The translations under genes were made by a program, and so were the position numbers. Positions 7,106-14,477 of a stretch of DNA of 36,118 bases are shown here, piece after piece (position 1 is the first letter of the stretch; each line of letters opens with the position of its first letter). The stretch is taken from contig NZ_VKHR01000057.1 of NCBI RefSeq assembly GCF_009663145.1, forward strand, positions 1 through 36,118, in the 5' to 3' direction. This stretch comes from Shewanella sp. TC10. Lineage in GTDB: Bacteria > Pseudomonadota > Gammaproteobacteria > Enterobacterales > Shewanellaceae. The notes under the pieces were generated by a model. The model did no database searches, had not been told where the DNA came from, and saw nothing but the letters and a program-made list of their open reading frames with translations.

Positions 7106-8977
7106 ATGTTAGAAAAAATTCGCGAAGGTTCACAAGGCGTTATTGCAAAAAGCATTTTAGTGCTAGTGATTCTTTCGTTTGCATTTGCAGGTGTAAGTAG
7201 TTACCTAGGCACTTCAACAGAAGTTGCAGTTGCCGTAGTTAATGGTGACGACATTACTGCAAATGAACTAGAACAAGCTTATCAAAACGAACGTGGCCGC
7301 CTAGAGCAACAACTAGGGGAAATGTTTGATGCATTATCAGCTGATGATAACTATATGAATGGTATCAAGCAAAATGTATTAGACCGCCTGATTGCTGACA
7401 AACTAATGACTCAAGCAGCAGCAGATTTAGGCTTACGTGTTTCTGATGACCAAATTAGACAAGCGATTGTTAACGAACCAGCTTTCCAAACGGATGGCGT
7501 GTTTGATAATGATCGTTATTTAGCTGTACTACGTCAGTTAGGCTACCAAACTACTAGCTTCAGAAATATGATGCGTACCGACATGACTCGTCGCCAGTTA
7601 TTAACTTCGTTAGTAGCCACTGAGTTCGTATTAGACGGTGAAGCAAAGCAATTAGCTGAAGTTCAAGGTCAAACGCGTGACATTCGTTACTTAGTTGTAG
7701 CTTCTGCACCTTACTTAGCATCTGCTTCAATTTCTGATGAAGAGATTAAAACATACTATGACAGCAACTTGATGCAGTTTATGGATCAAGAAAAAGTGAG
7801 CTTAGAATATGTTGAGTTAAATGTAGCTAAAATCGCTGAAGGTATTGATGCATCGGTTGAAGACGCTCGTGCTTACTACGAAGAAAATAAGCAACAGTAC
7901 CAAACTCCAGAAAAGCGTTTAGCTGCTCATATCTTATTTGCCTCTGGTGATGATAGCGATGATGAAGCAAAAGCGGCTGCAAGTTTAGCTAAACTACAAT
8001 CGGGTGAAGACTTTGCGGAAGTTGCTAAAACGGATTCTGATGATCAATTCAGCGCTGAACAAGGCGGTCAACTTGACTGGTTTGAGCAAGGCGTAATGGA
8101 CCCTGCATTTGATACGGCTTTATTTGAGCTTAATCAAGGTGATTACTCACAAGTTGTTAAGAGTGAGTTTGGTTACCATATCATTAAGCTACTTGATGTT
8201 CAGTCTGGCGCCGCAGCTCCATTCGATGACGTTCAAGATAAGATTGTTGCTGATCTTAAAAACAAGAAAGCAATTGATGAATTCTACAGCTTACAAAGCA
8301 TCTTAGCTGATACAAGTTACGAAGTACCTGACACGCTAGATGAAACAGCACAAGCTTTAAATGTTGAAGTACAGTCTACGCAGTTATTCTCTCGTGATAA
8401 TGCTCCTGCTAACTTAAATAAACCTGCTTTAGTCCGTGCTGCATTTTCTGATGATGTTATCGGAAGCGGTATGAACAGTGAAGTGATTGAGCTTGAGCCT
8501 AACCACGTTGTTGTTATTCGTCTACTTAAGCACCAAGATGCTGGCACTTTACCTCTAAGCGATGTAAAAGCGGGTATCGAAGCACGCTTAGTTCAAGACA
8601 AAGCCAATCTTGAAGCAAGTGAAAAAGCGAACGAGTATCTAACTGAGCTTAAAGCGGGTAACGAGATAACTGAAGTCACTATTTCGACTAAAGCGCAATT
8701 GGCTCGCTTTAGCCAAGATATTGATCAAGCAATCACCACTAAAGCTTTCCAAATGCCAGCTCCTGAAGCAAGTGGCGTTTCGTTTGATACGGCTGCTTTA
8801 GCAAATGGTTTTGCAGTGATTGCGTTAGATAAGGTTAATGCTGCAGAAGGTATTGATAGCAACGTGCTTGATAGCATTAAGCAACGTCTAGCACCTCAAT
8901 TCAGCGAAGCTGATTACCGCTCTGTGATTGATGCATTAAAAGCACAAGCAAAAATTGAGTATCCTGTTGCTGAATAA
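7106..8977 (+). CDS. ppiD: Membrane-anchored periplasmic chaperone PpiD (SurA/PpiC family)
   Basis: 623 residues, the family length. PpiD is anchored in the inner membrane near the Sec translocon and helps newly exported proteins fold. A single N-terminal transmembrane anchor covers about residues 16-34 (AKSILVLVILSFAFAGVSSY). A SurA-like chaperone region follows, then a parvulin (PpiC) domain at about 265-362 (LAAHILFASGDDSDDEA, GGQLDWFEQGVMDPAF, FGYHIIKLLDV), then a long C-terminal region. In E. coli the isomerase activity of PpiD is weak or absent, so the chaperone role is the safer assignment. Order after hupB matches E. coli. The ribosome site is weak (CAAGCGAGAA). Confidence 0.96.
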   Translation: MLEKIREGSQGVIAKSILVLVILSFAFAGVSSYLGTSTEVAVAVVNGDDITANELEQAYQNERGRLEQQLGEMFDALSADDNYMNGIKQNVLDRLIADKLMTQAAADLGLRVSDDQIRQAIVNEPAFQTDGVFDNDRYLAVLRQLGYQTTSFRNMMRTDMTRRQLLTSLVATEFVLDGEAKQLAEVQGQTRDIRYLVVASAPYLASASISDEEIKTYYDSNLMQFMDQEKVSLEYVELNVAKIAEGIDASVEDARAYYEENKQQYQTPEKRLAAHILFASGDDSDDEAKAAASLAKLQSGEDFAEVAKTDSDDQFSAEQGGQLDWFEQGVMDPAFDTALFELNQGDYSQVVKSEFGYHIIKLLDVQSGAAAPFDDVQDKIVADLKNKKAIDEFYSLQSILADTSYEVPDTLDETAQALNVEVQSTQLFSRDNAPANLNKPALVRAAFSDDVIGSGMNSEVIELEPNHVVVIRLLKHQDAGTLPLSDVKAGIEARLVQDKANLEASEKANEYLTELKAGNEITEVTISTKAQLARFSQDIDQAITTKAFQMPAPEASGVSFDTAALANGFAVIALDKVNAAEGIDSNVLDSIKQRLAPQFSEADYRSVIDALKAQAKIEYPVAE

Positions 8978-9003
8978 TTCCTCAGCTAACTAGATATGAG
9001 CAT

Positions 9004-9030
9004 AAAGCCAAGGGAAACCTTGGCTTTTTT
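9004..9030 (+). terminator. Rho-independent terminator of ppiD
   Basis: AAAGCCAAGG (9004-9013) pairs with CCTTGGCTTT (9018-9027) over a GAAA tetraloop, followed by further T to 9030. Confidence 0.93.
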
Positions 9031-9058
9031 ATTTATATCATCATGTAGAAGGAACTTC

Positions 9059-9652
9059 ATGAACATTGCGCTATTCGACTTTGATGGCACCATCACAGAA
9101 ATCGATACCTACACGCCATTTATTCATTTCAGTGTGCCTAAATGGCGCATCCTTATTTGTTATCCCTTTTTACTGCCAATCATTTTACTTTATAAACGTA
9201 AGTTGATTGGTGGTTCAACCATTCGTACCATCATTAGCCGCTTGAGTTTTTATCGCCGTAAGCAAAGTGAAGTGTTTGTTCAAGGAAAAAAATACGCAGC
9301 AACATTAAATGCTGTTATAAAACCAGAAGCTAAAAAGCGCTTAGAGTGGCATAAGCAACAGGGTGATTTGATTGTCGTTGTATCAGCATCCCTTGATGCT
9401 TATTTAATACCTTGGTGTACTGAGCATAATGTTGAGCTTATCTGTGCTGAGTTAGAATCGCGTAATGGGCGTTTAACGGGGCGATATATTAATGGTGATT
9501 GCAGCGCGCACCAAAAAGCGCAAAGAGTGAACCATCGATACCAGTTGAGCAGCTTTGAAAAAGTTTATGCTTACGGGGATACTGAAGAAGATTCACAATT
9601 ATTGGCTTTAGCTGATGAAGCCTATTTTTGCTGGGAAAAAATAACTGTTTAG
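9059..9652 (+). CDS. HAD-superfamily subfamily IB phosphatase
   Basis: 197 residues. HAD motifs are complete: DFDGT at residues 7-11 (nucleophile Asp7, general acid Asp9), motif II Ser109 in VVVSASLD, a Lys in HQKAQ near 153, and motif III GDTEED with Asp174 and Asp178. A hydrophobic stretch at about 31-49 suggests membrane contact, as in the phosphatidylglycerophosphatase PgpC, which has a similar plan; phosphoserine-phosphatase-like enzymes are the alternative. Substrate is unknown. The frame extends upstream to 8996 through the ppiD terminator, but the ATG at 9059 follows GAAGGAA and places the DFDGT motif at the usual distance from the start. Confidence 0.85.
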   Translation: MNIALFDFDGTITEIDTYTPFIHFSVPKWRILICYPFLLPIILLYKRKLIGGSTIRTIISRLSFYRRKQSEVFVQGKKYAATLNAVIKPEAKKRLEWHKQQGDLIVVVSASLDAYLIPWCTEHNVELICAELESRNGRLTGRYINGDCSAHQKAQRVNHRYQLSSFEKVYAYGDTEEDSQLLALADEAYFCWEKITV

Positions 9653-9665
9653 GGTAACTATTTGT

Positions 9666-9699
9666 TTTAATCGACTCACTGCTTTAATCGATTCACAGC
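9666..9699 (+). repeat. Tandem pair of 17-bp direct repeats upstream of an AraC/GyrI regulator
   Basis: TTTAATCGACTCACTGC (9666-9682) is followed immediately by TTTAATCGATTCACAGC (9683-9699), identical at 15 of 17 positions. A looser series of CTCA/TTCA words continues to about 9740. The pair ends about 70 bp before the regulator's start codon. AraC proteins often bind direct repeats, so this could be an autoregulatory site; that is inference. Confidence 0.5.
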
Positions 9700-9771
9700 T
9701 AAATTAACTATGCAGTTCGGCTCAGTTCAACTCATTCAATTTAAACAGGCACGATAGAAGGTAAAACGTAA

Positions 9772-10662
9772 GTGGAAAATATAAATCAACGATTTGAGCA
9801 GGTGTTAACGCATATTGATAATAACTTGTCAGCGAGCTTTAATATGGAGTTGTTGGCTACTATTGCTCAAGTACCTCAGTACCATTTTGATTTTATTTTT
9901 CATAGTTTATTTCATACCAATACAGACGATTATATTGCGCTATTACGGAACTTAGAGGTTGCTCAGCAGCTTGGGTTTGATAAAACAATATCAATTGCAA
10001 AAGTCGCGCAGTCAGCTGGTTATCCATCAGAGGTAGCTTTTGACAAAGCATTTAGTCAGAGTATTGGCCAAAGTCCTCAACAGTTTCAACAGTCACCAGA
10101 CTGGGGAAATTTTTTTGAAAAACAGCAACCGTTAAAAACCCTTTCAGAAGGCCATGACGAACTATCTGCCAGCGACGTTAATATTGAAATTGTAGAACTA
10201 GATAGCATTGGGGTCATTACGATTAAACACCGAACTCTTGCTGAGTATTTACCGCAAACTATTCAAGCGATGCGTGCTTTTAGGCAAGCCTATCAACTTT
10301 CGCCCGCTACCAGTCAAACTTTTAATTTCGTTTATCAAATTAATGCATCAGAAAATGAACAGTACAATATTGATATTGCAGTGAGTATTAATGACAATCA
10401 AAAAGCGACTTTAATGCCTTTAATTGAGTCTTCTGAGCACTTTAAGTTAGGCGAGATACCAAAGGGTAGGTTTGCATCATTCATACATACAGGCTCTGAT
10501 GAGGCATTAAATCAAAAAGTGAAGTATTTATACGGGACCTGGTTAATTGAGCAAAATAAAAAACATAATGTTGAATTGAAAAATCTGCCGCTAATTTTTG
10601 AGAAAATAAACATCACTGAGCCAAATAAGCAACAAACAAGGGTCTATTTAGCCTTAGTTTGA
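9772..10662 (+). CDS. AraC-family regulator with C-terminal GyrI-like ligand domain
   Basis: 296 residues. The N-terminal part (about 5-105) holds the two helix-turn-helix motifs of AraC proteins: a first helix pair around FNMELLATIAQVPQYHFDF and a second around ISIAKVAQSAGYPSEVAFD, ending in the usual SPQQF. The C-terminal half (about 140-296) resembles the GyrI/SOUL-type small-molecule domain (IGVITIKHRTLAEYLPQT at its start). This order is that of Rob and SbmC-linked regulators. The start is GTG, preceded by AGAAGGT (9756-9762). No target is obvious; the neighbouring minus-strand genes are convergent with it. Function beyond ligand-responsive regulation is not known. Confidence 0.8.
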   Translation: MENINQRFEQVLTHIDNNLSASFNMELLATIAQVPQYHFDFIFHSLFHTNTDDYIALLRNLEVAQQLGFDKTISIAKVAQSAGYPSEVAFDKAFSQSIGQSPQQFQQSPDWGNFFEKQQPLKTLSEGHDELSASDVNIEIVELDSIGVITIKHRTLAEYLPQTIQAMRAFRQAYQLSPATSQTFNFVYQINASENEQYNIDIAVSINDNQKATLMPLIESSEHFKLGEIPKGRFASFIHTGSDEALNQKVKYLYGTWLIEQNKKHNVELKNLPLIFEKINITEPNKQQTRVYLALV

Positions 10663-10707
10663 TTGATTCTAGACTGAATAGTGATGTGATTTAAATGCTG
10701 CCGTAGC

Positions 10708-11940
10708 TTAATGCGACGTCATTCGCATCATCTCTGCACAAATCCATGCCATATAGGTTGCCCAAGCATATCCAAATACAGAAAACATGATGGCAACTGG
10801 CGCTAAAGAGCGGTGAAAAGCCATGGCTACAACTGGCGAGGAAGCCGCACCACCGATACAGCATTGGCTGGCTAAAGCCATATAAGCAACCGGTGCTTTC
10901 ATCAACAGCCCTGCAATAATCACAACGATGGCATGAATTGATAACCACACAAACCCAATTGCAAAGTAAATGGGGAAGTCATCAATCATAGTGAGATCCA
11001 TTTGCAAGCCCATATTGGCTATCAAGCAATACAGCATGACAGTCGAGACTTTTGAGGCACCAGCTGATTCAAGTTCACGGACTTTGGTATTGGATAGGAT
11101 AATGCTCACAGTGGTCACTATGATAACTATCCAAAAGAATTTAGACGTAAAACTGTATTTTTCTGTTAGTGGGTAATGTTCTGCAAAAAATGGTGCCAGT
11201 ATATCAGCACCGAAATGAGCTAAGCCTGTAACGCCAAAAGCAACACCAAACATCATCATGTAAGTATTCAGACTCGGTGCAGTTTGTTTGTTAGTGACAT
11301 TATGTTCAGTAACAGAGATAAGCTTATTGAATTGACTTGCATCAGAGCCAAGTTTTTTATCGATGGCTTTGGCGTTATTGGCACAGATAAGTAAAAATGA
11401 CATCCATATCGCTGAATAAATAACATTGACCGATATCATTATCGCGAATAAGCTTTCTTCAACTTGATAGATTTCCTTCATGGCTATTTGATTTGCAGTA
11501 CCACCAACCCAGTTAGCCGCGAGTGTTGCCATTCCTTTCCATGCTGCGCCATCTCCGACCCAAGTGATCGTTTCTGGTGCGACTTTTGAGAATATTAGCA
11601 GCGTTAATGGACCGCCAATAATGACACCAAGGCTGCCGAGTAAAAATAAAATAACAATTTTTGGACCAAGCAAAAGCATAGATTTAATATCCACACTAAT
11701 GATCAATAACGTTAAACATGCGGGCATTAAATACTTAGAGGTGATGGTATTTAATTCACTGAGACTTGCATCAACAATATTGAAGGTGTTGAGTAGTGAA
11801 GGAAGGACATAACACATCACCATGACAGGCACAAAACGGTATATTTGTTGCCAAATTGGATGTGAAGATTTACTGGTATAAAAAATTAACCCAATAATGG
11901 TCGCGAGTAAGCCAAATATTACTGGATCTTGGTTGATCAT
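10708..11940 (-). CDS. DUF819 family multi-pass inner-membrane protein
   Basis: 410 residues, mostly hydrophobic, with about ten predicted membrane segments by eye. It resembles the DUF819 (YjcL-like) family: the conserved stretches WVGDGAAWKGMATLAANWVG and GTANQIAMKE lie in the first half, and a Cys/Gly-rich segment (ASQCCIGGAASSPVVAMAF) near the end. The function of the family is not established; a carrier role for an organic acid or amino acid is often assumed. It starts 39 bp after the LysR gene on the same strand with only a weak ribosome site (CAGAGAA), so the two are probably cotranscribed. Nearby sit a porin and a periplasmic reductase. It is convergent with the AraC/GyrI gene. Confidence 0.8.
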   Translation of the reverse strand: MINQDPVIFGLLATIIGLIFYTSKSSHPIWQQIYRFVPVMVMCYVLPSLLNTFNIVDASLSELNTITSKYLMPACLTLLIISVDIKSMLLLGPKIVILFLLGSLGVIIGGPLTLLIFSKVAPETITWVGDGAAWKGMATLAANWVGGTANQIAMKEIYQVEESLFAIMISVNVIYSAIWMSFLLICANNAKAIDKKLGSDASQFNKLISVTEHNVTNKQTAPSLNTYMMMFGVAFGVTGLAHFGADILAPFFAEHYPLTEKYSFTSKFFWIVIIVTTVSIILSNTKVRELESAGASKVSTVMLYCLIANMGLQMDLTMIDDFPIYFAIGFVWLSIHAIVVIIAGLLMKAPVAYMALASQCCIGGAASSPVVAMAFHRSLAPVAIMFSVFGYAWATYMAWICAEMMRMTSH

Positions 11941-11979
11941 AAATTCTCTGGCTACCTTAGTGTTTAAATAATGATGGTA

Positions 11980-12855
11980 TTAAGCGTTACAAAAACTAAT
12001 AAACTCTTCTAATAGAGATGACAAGGGCTCGTCATTTCGGCTGATTGACCAATATTTACGACTGAAATCCCAATCTGCAAGTTGCAGTTCAACAATTTCA
12101 CCGCGTTTTATCTCTTCTTTTACTGCTAAATAAGGCAATACGCTGACGCCAATACCTGTGCCTATTGCACGCTTAATTGCCCCCATAGTATTCATAGATA
12201 ATTCATGATTAATCGTGATTCTAGCACTTCTTAACAATTGAGTATTTCGAAGCCTTGAAACAGATAATGTTGAATCCATTACCCATAATTGCTCTGATAA
12301 TAATTCAGCTGTAATGGTTTCATCTAAAATCGGATTGTCGCAGCTAGTTACCAGACAGATTTTATCTTTTAACCATTGCTCATATTGCAGATTATTAAGT
12401 CCAGGTTTGGCATCAACAAAGCCTAAATCTAACTCTTTCTCTGAAACCATTTTCTCAATTGTGAGGCTATTATTAATAACCAGTTTGATATCAACTAATG
12501 GGTGCAACTTTTTAAATTGTGGAATTTTACGTGACAAAATGTAGTTTCCAGCAGTTTTACTACTACCTATTTTTATGGTCCCACCTACGGCATTTCGCTC
12601 GGCAAACATTTGTTCTAATTGAGTGCCTTTAGAGAGCATCTCATTGGCGTAGGGAAGGATAACTTCACCATTATCATTAATCGATAGCCCATTACTTCCT
12701 CGCTCAAACAGCCTCGTTCCTAACGAACTTTCTAACTCTTTAAGTGCCATACTCACAGCGGGTACAGACATATGCAGTTGTTGCGCAGCTTTTGAAATCT
12801 GTCCGTTATCATGAATGGCTTTAAAAATGGTGAGTTGTTTAAGCGTAATTTTCAT
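11980..12855 (-). CDS. LysR-family transcriptional regulator
   Basis: 291 residues. The N-terminal winged helix-turn-helix covers about residues 1-60 (LKQLTIFKAIHDNGQISKAA, then SVPAVSMALKELE and TRLFERG). The effector-binding domain follows (about 88-291). As the first gene before the DUF819 gene on the minus strand, it probably regulates that gene, the porin or the divergent flavocytochrome gene. A porin/LysR/flavocytochrome neighbourhood is also what I recall of the iron-induced flavocytochrome c3 locus (ifc) of Shewanella frigidimarina, but orthology is not shown here. A possible -10 element (TATAAT on the minus strand, 12889-12894) lies 34 bp upstream. Confidence 0.9.
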   Translation of the reverse strand: MKITLKQLTIFKAIHDNGQISKAAQQLHMSVPAVSMALKELESSLGTRLFERGSNGLSINDNGEVILPYANEMLSKGTQLEQMFAERNAVGGTIKIGSSKTAGNYILSRKIPQFKKLHPLVDIKLVINNSLTIEKMVSEKELDLGFVDAKPGLNNLQYEQWLKDKICLVTSCDNPILDETITAELLSEQLWVMDSTLSVSRLRNTQLLRSARITINHELSMNTMGAIKRAIGTGIGVSVLPYLAVKEEIKRGEIVELQLADWDFSRKYWSISRNDEPLSSLLEEFISFCNA

Positions 12856-12990
12856 AAGATAAAGATTATTTTATTAATGATGTTTGAGATTATAGCGAAA
12901 TAATAAAAAACAACTTAAAAATCAGGGTTTAGGTTACGTTTTTTGCAACTCTGCTCATGTTTTTATTAAAACTTTTAACTGTGTAAAGCT

Positions 12991-13021
12991 AGCGTTAACT
13001 GAATACTGGGCAGTTAACGCT
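12991..13021 (-). terminator. Perfect 11-bp hairpin after the porin gene
   Basis: AGCGTTAACTG (12991-13001) and CAGTTAACGCT (13011-13021) form a perfect stem with a 9-nt loop, 15 bp past the porin stop codon on the minus strand. There is no long U tract after it, so it may stabilise the porin mRNA or act as a weak terminator. It could equally be a regulator site for the LysR gene, whose start is about 135 bp away. Confidence 0.5.
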
Positions 13022-13035
13022 CTAGATTCTAATTT

Positions 13036-14100
13036 TTAAAAGTCGTATCTAACACCAAGGGTAAAAATATTGTCTTCATCTAAATCAATAACAGGACCTG
13101 CATTTTCAACTCTGTATTCACCTTCATATTTAGCATAATGGGCAAAAACCATTGTAGATTTAGATATACGGTAATCGGCACCAATCACAAATGAATTAAT
13201 GTCGACATCCGTGGCGCGCTTATATTCACTTGATGATGTTGCACTGTTCTTAAAGTATTTACCAAAACCTGCTTCATCTTTACCGATTTCAGCTTTTAAA
13301 TTAACGCCATTTAAATTATAAACCGCGCTAACAAAATATGAATTACCTTCTTTATAACTGTATTCTTGGCTTTCGGTATTTTGAAATAATCCACCAAGTT
13401 TAAACTTGCCGATTTTGAACTGCGCCACGCCACGATAAGCATCAACACCACCAATGGTATTATAGGCAGCAGCTAGGTAATAAGGTTGGTTTTTCAGCTT
13501 CTTATCACCTGCAATAATACTTAATGCATATTGCTGCTCGTCGTAATCTGTACGCTCACCGTTGTCATCATATTCTGCGTAGTTATCATCCATTAAATAA
13601 GTGGCATTGAACGTGATTAAATCAGCAATTTTAGGCGAGTAATAGGTAATACCGTCAGCTTTACGATCTTGGCCGGCAATCATTCTATTGTATGCAGCAT
13701 TGGTTAACGCAAAAGCCTCACCTTTACCTTTAGATGTTTTCATTACGGTGTCGTTTCTACCTACGAGTACAGTACCTAGATTTGTCTTTAAACCTAAATA
13801 GGTATTTCTCGCTTTAAAGACATCATCATTGCCTTCATTTGTAGCTGAATTAACTTGTAACTCGACGCGATAAAGTACCTCAATATCTTTAGCAAGTGTT
13901 TCACTGCCGTGAACGCCTAATCTTGAAAAGTTATTTTCTAGTACTGTTCCAGACTTACCATTTTGAGTTGTAGAACCATTGTCTGAATTAGTTACTGCCA
14001 TCTCTAATCGACCGTAAAATTGTGGTGACTCGGCTAATGCTGAATAAGAATTAGCTGAGAGAAGTGTTATCACTGATAATGATAGTAATGTTTTTTTCAT
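13036..14100 (-). CDS. Outer-membrane porin, general (OmpC/Porin_4-like)
   Basis: 354 residues. A signal peptide (MKKTLLSLSVITLLSANSYS, cleavage near ALA-ES) is followed by a beta-barrel sequence that begins QFYGRLEMAV and ends in aromatic Phe (GVRYDF), the outer-membrane insertion signal. Alternating strands such as YLGLKTNLGTVLVGRND and YYLAAAYN fit a 16-strand trimeric porin. The frame can start four codons earlier (ATG at 14112), but the second ATG is preceded by GGGATTAAAC and gives a normal signal peptide, so I chose 14100. It is divergent from the flavocytochrome gene and may supply that periplasmic enzyme with substrate. The 11-bp hairpin follows its stop codon. Confidence 0.9.
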   Translation of the reverse strand: MKKTLLSLSVITLLSANSYSALAESPQFYGRLEMAVTNSDNGSTTQNGKSGTVLENNFSRLGVHGSETLAKDIEVLYRVELQVNSATNEGNDDVFKARNTYLGLKTNLGTVLVGRNDTVMKTSKGKGEAFALTNAAYNRMIAGQDRKADGITYYSPKIADLITFNATYLMDDNYAEYDDNGERTDYDEQQYALSIIAGDKKLKNQPYYLAAAYNTIGGVDAYRGVAQFKIGKFKLGGLFQNTESQEYSYKEGNSYFVSAVYNLNGVNLKAEIGKDEAGFGKYFKNSATSSSEYKRATDVDINSFVIGADYRISKSTMVFAHYAKYEGEYRVENAGPVIDLDEDNIFTLGVRYDF

Positions 14101-14477
14101 GTTTAATCCCATGTTTTAAATAGTAAATTTAATTAATATTGTTTTTGTTTTTATAAACGTTTTAATGATTTATCTTTTTCATTTTTTAAGAAACGTTATT
14201 AGTGTCTAGATACAAAATTTATAAAATCTTATTTTTTATAAATCAGTAAATGTATTTAGATTTCATGTTTTATATCGTAGTAATTTTATTTTTTGAGAAA
14301 ATGAATGTGAGTCACAGGTGTTTGTTTTTTGTTGCTGATTAAGGAGAATTGAACACGTTTTCATAAAAACTTAACTGAACCTTAAATATGATAGAGATCT
14401 AAGTTTTACTACTCCTTAGTGAGTAATCTTGCTCTCAACAAAGAGACATAAGAAAACACACTTAAAGGATCGAACAC
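14101..14477. promoter_or_regulatory. Divergent control region between the porin and flavocytochrome genes
   Basis: This 377-bp AT-rich stretch has no reading frame and must hold promoters for both genes. Two symmetric words stand out. TGTGAGTCACA at 14306-14316 is a perfect palindrome with one central base. The half-sites TTACT (14406-14410) and AGTAA (14421-14425) form an imperfect inverted repeat. A possible -10 for the flavocytochrome is TATGAT (14397-14402), but no good -35 pairs with it. AAAGGA at 14464-14469 is the flavocytochrome ribosome site. No standard CRP, FNR or Fur site was found. Confidence 0.5.

Noticed and set aside
14306..14316. TGTGAGTCACA as a CRP site
   Set aside because: CRP half-sites should be separated by six bases; here the spacing is one, so only an unknown symmetric site is claimed.
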